From contig QYRS01000004.1 in the NCBI GenBank assembly GCA_006503535.1, forward strand, positions 1,550,001 through 1,614,000: a DNA stretch of 64,000 bases, given 5' to 3'. Below the pieces are notes generated by a model that was given only the letters and a program-made list of their open reading frames with translations, was not told the DNA's origin and searched no databases. The stretch comes from Arthrinium phaeospermum (taxonomy: Eukaryota; Ascomycota; Sordariomycetes; Amphisphaeriales; Apiosporaceae). Shown one piece after another: positions 57,819 to 64,000 of this stretch. The position numbers and the translations under genes were made by a program. Positions within the stretch are counted from its first letter, which is position 1. Each line of letters opens with the position of its first letter.

Positions 57819-59531
57819 TCACACATCCACCTCCGTCTCCGACCGGTACTCATCCGACTGCACCTTCCTCGCCTGCCTCTTCTGGACGAGCGGGATCCCG
57901 AAGCCAGTCCAGAGCGTCAGCGCGACCACGAAGGCCAGCGCGCTGCCCCAGCCGTGCGTGGCCTGGAAGCGCGGCGCCTGCGAGCTGGGGAACTGCAGCT
58001 GCTGAAACGGGATGACGACGGCGCCGCCCACCGACGTCATGAGGCCGAGGACGAAGGCGCGCTTCTGCTGGTCGCCGCCGCAGCACTCGTTGCACCAGCT
58101 CGCCAGCAGCGGCGTGAAGCAGCCGTACGTGCCCATGGCGATGAAGACGAACATGCGCAGGCCGTGCGGCACCTCCCACGCCGTCAGGACCGCGTAGCAG
58201 AAGATGAGGATGAGGCCCACGGCCAGGCACACGGGCCCGCGGCGGCCGATCTTGTCGGCGACGAAGCCCGTCGTCAGCATGGTGACGAAGTTGACGGCGC
58301 CGATGGCCGTGGGGATGTTGTTGATTTGCGGAATCGTGAACCAGTGCGTCGACTTCAGGTAGAGCGTAAAGTATTGCATCACGTAGGAGCCCGCGGTCAA
58401 GCTCCAGAGCGCGTAGCCCAGCGGGAAGACGTAGACCTGCCAGCTCGTGAAGATGCGCTTGAAGACGGTAAGGTCCAGCTTGCCGACGGGCATGCGGCCT
58501 TCCTCCTCGATGCGCTCACGTGCGCGCTGCCGCTCCCATTCGTTGAAGTACCACGCCTTGGTGTTGTGAGGTGTGTCAGGATGGCAGAACTAGGAAATGC
58601 AAGGTTAGTTAACTCCCAGAGACGACCACACGCGTAAAGTTCAAAAAGGGGAGCGAGCATCAAAACATACAATGCCATAAATAGCGACGGGGAGGGCGAG
58701 GATGAAGTCAAAGATGAACAGCCATCGCCACGCCGACATGCCGCCGTGGCCCTCCATGCCGCTGTAGAGCGCGGACTGCAGATAGCCCGAGAACATCTGG
58801 CCCAGGACGCCCGAGATCACAAAGAGGGCCGACCGCCGCGCCAGCTCGCTCTTCCGGTACCAGGAGCCGAGGGTGAACTCGATGCCCGGCCAGGCCGCCG
58901 ACTCGAACAGGCCGATGCAGAAGCGCAGCGCGTAGAACTCGGAGGCGGTGTTGCACTTGTACAGGAACAGCACGAAGAGGGACCAGCAGGTGAGGCAGAA
59001 CGGCAGCCAGTACCGGGGCCGCACGACGGTGATGATGAGGTTGGCGAAGGGGGCGCCGATGAGCTGGCCGATGTTGAAGTAGGTGTTCATCCAGGAGAGC
59101 TCGTTGCCCGGGCCGAAGCCGAGCTCCTCCTGCATGCCCGAGGCGTAGGCGTTGGTGACGTTGTTGCTGTCGAGCCACTTGACGAAGAAGCAGAGGCACG
59201 AGTAGGACAGGAGGAACCAGTCCAGCTTGAAGATCAGCCGCTTCTCCTCGGGGCTCGTGCCGGGCTCGTGCCAGTGGAACCATCCCGACAGTTTGGTTGA
59301 GCCTGACGAATGCGGTGTAGCCTCCGCCGGACCCGACGTCGTGGTTCCGGCGAATTTCTCGTCCCGGGCGTCGGCCGACGAATTGTGGGAGCTGGACGGC
59401 TTCTCATTCGTCGGCGCCGCCGCCGGGGCATCATCGTGTCGTCGCTGCTGTTCGCCAGCCGGATGAGGCCCCATCTGGGCGTCGGCGCCGGCGAATTTGG
59501 CCGCCTGAATCTCCTCAATGGGGGCGGACAT
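57819..59531 (-). CDS. MFS transporter, Dal5/Liz1 anion:cation symporter family
   Basis: Two exons, 59531-58671 and 58589-57819, 543 codons, phase 0 junction (AIYGI|FCHPDTPHNTKAWY). About 85 polar N-terminal residues precede 12 predicted helices in two halves. Family motifs include LIFKLDWFLLSYSCLCFFVK, NNVTNAYASGMQEELGF, RFCIGLFESAAWPG and ADKIGRRGPV at the start of the second half. Relatives carry allantoate, nicotinate, pantothenate, biotin or dipeptides across the plasma membrane by proton symport. Divergence from a 5-oxoprolinase 985 bp away suggests 5-oxoproline or a gamma-glutamyl/peptide substrate, by context only. The start at 59531 is the first ATG in frame. Confidence 0.9.
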
Positions 59532-60516
59532 GGGCGCGGTGGGAGAGTAAGTGGGCACCCAGCGCAGATTGGCGAGACTCGGTCGGATTTCCGTCTCGTA
59601 ATGAATGGAAAGACCCGCCGCCCGTAAATGGCCGGCCGGCTAGGAGGGTGGACGAAAAGGTCGCTTTATGAAGAGAATTGGCCCCGTGCTAGCCACTATC
59701 CATCGGGCCTATTCCTCCGTGCTGAATCATTGCAAAAGGACAAGCGGCAATGGTATCATACCGGGGCTAAATCACAACAAGTGCCATTTGCCGTGTCGAA
59801 CTGGCCAGCCAGATTACCGGGACTAGGCTGGGAGGCGAAAGTCTGGCTCTCCCCCGGCCGAGAGAGAAAACGGCGCTGGGGTCGTAAGGCGAGTCCAAAC
59901 AATGGGGGAGTTAACTCGACTGGGAAGATATTGTCGGGCTATGCCCCGACAGTAAACTGGGGTAGATAGCGTTAGTCGGGGATTCCCTGGGATGGGCATG
60001 GGCAAATAGGCACTACAGAACCACAGTGGGTTAGCAAATTTCATATGATCAACATGGCATTCTCACTCCATTGCCGCTTGCTACTATCCTAAAGACAGAT
60101 GTTGATTGCCTGATCGACAATGGCGTCAACTGGGCTGCGACCGGCAGAGGGAAGAGGAAGTGGTTGCCATTGAGAATTGGCGTGCGCAAATTCGTGAACA
60201 GTGGACTGTAACTTTAGCTAGCGGAAGCGGGTCGGGCTTCACTCCGCTCAGGCTTTCCGTCTAATACCTCACCAGCGGACGATTCCCGACCAGGCTATTC
60301 ATTATGAATATGATAACATGCAGTTTGCTGAAGACGTGATCGTCGACGATGAGTCTTGCCGAGTTGATTACTAATAACCAAATATACTCTCGAAGACGTT
60401 CTCGTTGCTGTAGGGGAGACAGACAGCGTGGTTGCTTAGTGGTGTAATTATCCAAGCCCAACCGCTGAGTTAGGAAACGCCATCTTATTGGCTTTCTTGC
60501 TCCTATACACACCAAC
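59532..60516. promoter_or_regulatory. Divergent promoter region, transporter/OXP1
   Basis: 985 bp between start codons of the MFS transporter and 5-oxoprolinase. Shared regulation is plausible. No regulator site is assigned. AT-richer in the half nearer OXP1. Confidence 0.4.
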
Positions 60517-63500
60517 ATGGCAGATATCAGAGTCGCTATAGACCGGGGCGGCACCTTCTGCGACGTGGTGGCACAAGTCGAGGGCCAGGAGCCCATCATT
60601 TTCAAGTTATTGTCTGAAGATCCCTCAAATTACAGAGATGCGCCAACCGAAGCTGTACGCCGAGTGCTGGAGGTGGTTGAGAATAGGAGCATCCCAATAG
60701 GAGAGAAGCTGGATGGGTCACGGATTGGTGAGAACTTACTATGCTTCCGCTCGGCAAAACTTTTGTGTGGTTGCAGCATGGCTAATGGATCGACCTCATA
60801 GCGGCCTGCAGGATCGGCACGACGGTGGCCACCAATGCACTGCTCGAGCATAAAGGGGAGAAATTCGCCTTCGTGACAACGAAAGGTAATGCAGGCCGAG
60901 CGAGACCAGACTTATTGAGTAGACGAGGGACTGATTTCGACCCGCCCTAGGCTTTGAGGATGTCTGCGTCATTGGAGACCAGTCGCGCCCCAAACTCTTC
61001 GACCTCAACGTCCGGAAGCCCAAGGCACTCCACGCGACGGTCATCGGGGTGGACGAGCGGGTCACCATCGAGGACTACGACCTGAACCCGTTCCCCATGG
61101 ACCGGAGCGCGGCGGCGTCGCAAAACGACCCCGACCTCGTCACCACGCCCAGCGGCGAGGTCGTCCGGGTCCTGCAGCGCATCGACCCTTCGCAGGTCCG
61201 GCAGCAGCTGCAGGGCCTGCGGGACCAGGGGTTCGAGTCGCTGGCCGTCTGCTTCATGCACGCCTACGTCTTCCCGGACCACGAGGACGCGGTGGCGGCC
61301 CTGGCGCGCGAGGCCGGGTTCGCCTTCGTGACGACGTCGGCCCAGACCAGCCCCGTCGTCAAGCTGCTCAACCGCGGCAACTCGACCTGCTCCGAGGCCT
61401 ACCTGTACCCCATCATCCGCCGGTACGTCGAAAACTTCGAGTCGGGCTTCGAAAAGCTGCCGCAGCGCGTCGAGTTCATGTGCTCCGACGGCGGCCTGAA
61501 GGAGGCGCAGAAGTTCAAGGGGAACGAGGCGCTGCTCAGCGGCCCGGCCGGTGGTGTCGTGGGCATTGCCCGTTCGTGTTTCGATGAGGCCGAGGGGACG
61601 CCGATTATCGGATTCGACATGGGTGGCACAAGCACTGACGTGTCGCGGTTCGATGGCAAATACGACCATCTCACCGAGACGACGATAGCCGGCCGCACGA
61701 TAGCGGTGCCGATGCTGAACATTTCCACCGTAGCCGCCGGCGGAGGCTCGATCCTCTTCGCGCGCAGCGGCCTTCTCGTCGTCGGGCCCGAGAGCGCAGG
61801 CGCGCATCCAGGTCCCGCCTGCTACCGGAAGGGCGGGCCGCTGACCGTGACCGACGCCAACCTGTTCCTCGGCCGGCTGGTGGTTTCCTCGTTCCCCTCC
61901 ATCTTCGGGGAGCACGCCGACCAGCCGCTCGACCGCGACGTCGTGGTGAAGAAGTTCGACGACATCACGGCCGAGTTCAACCAACAGACGTCGCAGAGCC
62001 TCACGGCGGAAGAGGTCGCGCTGGGCTTCCTGAACGTCGCCAACGAGGCCATGAGCCGGCCAATCCGGAACATCACCGAGGCGAGGGGCTTCGCGCCGGA
62101 GCGGCACAACCTGGTCAGCTTTGGCGGCGCGGGCGGCCAGCACGCGTGTTCGATAGCAGACAAGCTGGGCGTGAAGAGGATCCTGATCCACAAGTGGTCT
62201 TCCTTGCTCTCCGCATACGGCATTTCCCAGGCGGAGCTGCAGCACGAGTCTTACGAGCCGTACGCCGGCAAGTTCACCATGGAATCGCTCGGCCACATCC
62301 GGGACCGGTTAAAGGGGCTGAAACAGCAGGTCTCGGCCGAGCTGCTGTCTCAGGGGGCAGAGTCGGACTCCATCACCTACGACGAGTCCCTGGTTCTCCG
62401 GTACTTTGGTACGGATACAACCATCACGATATCCAAACCTGACGACGAGGACTACGGGGCTGCCTTTATAGCCCATCACCTACGCGAGTTCGCGTTCACC
62501 CTGAACCGTAACATTGTCATTGACTCGATCAAGGTCAGGGGCACGGGATCGGCCGGTGCCGTCGTACGTGACGAGTCACCGTTCAAGGAATTGGCCGCGC
62601 TGGCCGCGAACAGCAACAATGTCGTGCAAGCGGAAGAAACGCAGAGGGTCTACGTCAGCGGAGGCTGGCGGGATGTGGGCGTGTTCCGGCTCGAGAAGGT
62701 CGTGAAAGGCTCGGTGTTGGAGGGGCCCGCACTGGTCATCGACAAGACTCAGACCATCTTCGTGGAGCCCGGCTTCAAGGGGTACATCTTATCGAGCCAC
62801 GTCGTTCTGGAGAAGGCGCAGAGTGAATCGTCACCGATGGCCGGCAATACTGCCATCTCGGCGGACTCGATCAACCCCATCCAACTGTCCGTCTTCGCCC
62901 ACCGGTTCATGTCCATCGCCGAGCAGATGGGCAACACCCTGCAGAGGACGTCGATCTCCACCAGCATCAAGGAGCGCCTCGACTTCTCCTGCGCCATCTT
63001 CTCCCCGGACGGCAAGCTCGTCGCCAACGCCCCCCACATCCCGATCCACCTGGGCTCCATGCAGTTCGCGATCCAGTACCAGCACCGGCTGTGGGAGGGC
63101 AAGCTGACACCCGGGGACGTGCTCCTGACGAACCACCCGCAGTGCGGCGGGACCCACCTGCCGGACCTGACGGTGGTCAGCCCCGTCTTCTTCGACGACC
63201 GGATCGTCTTCTACGTGGCCTCGCGCGGCCACCACACCGACATCGGCGGCAAGGGCATCACGTCCATGATGCCCGAGAGCAAGGAGCTGTGGGAGGAGGG
63301 CATCAACATCAAGTCGCTCAAGATCGTGAGCGGCGGCCGCTTCCTCGAGGACGACGTGCGCGCCGCCTTCGCCCGGGCCGGCGAGTTCCCCGGCTGCAGC
63401 GCCACGCGGCGCATCGCCGACAACCTGTCGGACCTGAAGGCGCAGATCTCGTCCAACCAGCGCGGCATCACGCTGCTGATGAAGCTGTGCGACGAGTTCG

Positions 63501-64000
63501 GCCTCTCCGTCGTCCACACCTACATGCACGGCATCCAGGCCAACGCCGAGGTGGCCGTGCGCGACTTCTTCAAGCGCGTGGCGCGGACGACGACGACGAC
63601 GACAGGACCCAACCCGGGGGCGCCCCTGGAGGCGACCGACTACTTCGACGACGGCACGCCGATCCGGGTGCGCATCACCCTCGACGCCGAGACGGGGTCC
63701 GCCGTCTACGACTTCGCCGGCACGGGCCCGCAGACGTGGGGCAACTACAACTGCCCCGTCAGCATCACGCACTCGGCCATCATCTACACGATCCGGTGCC
63801 TGGTGGACGCCGACATCCCGCTCAACGAGGGCTGCCTGGCCCCCGTCACGATCCGGATCCCCCCGGGCTCCATCCTGAACCCGACCCCCGCCGTCGCCGT
63901 CTGCGGCTCCACCCTCGCGAGCCAGCGCGTCGTCGACGCCATCCTGCGCGCCTTCGGCCGCTGCGCCGCCTCCCAGGGCTGCGCCAACAGCTTCGGCTGG
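60517..64000 (+). CDS. OXP1: 5-oxoprolinase (ATP-hydrolysing), 3' end cut off
   Basis: Exons 60517-60727, 60802-60885 and 60951 to the window edge, open to the last base (1115 codons so far; the family has about 1270-1300). The hydantoinase A part starts [20 protein letters not shown] and includes [16 protein letters not shown] and the actin-like ATPase loop [16 protein letters not shown], with [20 protein letters not shown] and [20 protein letters not shown]. The hydantoinase B part begins near residue 740 ([20 protein letters not shown]) and has [20 protein letters not shown] and [11 protein letters not shown]. The enzyme opens 5-oxo-L-proline to glutamate using ATP in glutathione turnover, in the cytosol. 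The last third contains a short Thr run ([10 protein letters not shown]) at a loop. Coding sequence is very GC-rich. Confidence 0.95.

Noticed and set aside
60947..62296. 449-codon open frame antisense to 5-oxoprolinase
   Set aside because: Shadow frame caused by high GC3; the sense strand has clear hydantoinase motifs.
62831..63772. 313-codon open frame antisense to 5-oxoprolinase
   Set aside because: Same reason; no independent start context or motif.
1..64000. CRISPR arrays, rRNA operon, bacterial-type operons
   Set aside because: No regularly spaced identical repeats, no rRNA sequence, and gene structure is eukaryotic with spliceosomal introns.

Overview
The window is nuclear DNA of a filamentous ascomycete (Pezizomycotina, most likely a Sordariomycete). 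The evidence is many short introns (about 40-130 nt, GTAAGT-like donors, YAG acceptors), GC-rich third codon positions, family content such as a LaeA-like methyltransferase, a BimC kinesin, an Rrn9-domain protein and a Dal5-type transporter, and one extremely AT-rich island that looks like repeat-induced point mutation. All gene models were assembled by hand: each exon chain keeps frame and gives a whole number of codons, except two genes that each need a single G inserted or deleted.

Layout. 0.9-1.9 kb: BTB/POZ protein (minus). 1.9-5.1 kb: gene-free with ORF relics, a palindrome and a tRNA-like sequence. 5.1-9.8 kb: divergent pair of mitochondrial isoleucyl-tRNA synthetase (ISM1) and an unrecognised conserved-looking acidic protein. 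9.8-23.4 kb: a 13.6 kb gene desert holding one transcript-like segment near 17.6-18.7 kb with very short ORFs and a roughly 0.9 kb AT-rich island (21.8-22.7 kb). 23.4-57.1 kb: dense housekeeping block: SAM37, folylpolyglutamate synthase, GAB1/PIG-U, NOP7/pescadillo, LaeA-like methyltransferase, Rrn9-type zinc-finger protein, kinesin-5, PHAF1-like protein, a mitochondrial membrane protein, a DsbA-like protein, a 2OG-Fe(II) oxygenase, FRG1, a WDR89-like WD40 protein and HRD3. This part ends with a secreted glycine-rich precursor that has many Kex2 sites. 57.8-64 kb: a Dal5/Liz1-type MFS transporter divergent from a 5-oxoprolinase that runs off the window.

Functional themes: mitochondrial biogenesis (ISM1, SAM37, the TMEM-like protein, a possible mitochondrial FPGS form), ribosome production (NOP7, FRG1, the Rrn9-like protein), ER quality control and GPI anchoring (HRD3, GAB1), and a likely pyroglutamate/glutathione pair (transporter plus OXP1). 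The most unusual locus is the Kex2-repeat precursor at 55.5-57.1 kb, with 11 dibasic sites, Gly/Tyr/His-rich cassettes, and three consecutive introns of the same phase at or near Kex2 sites.
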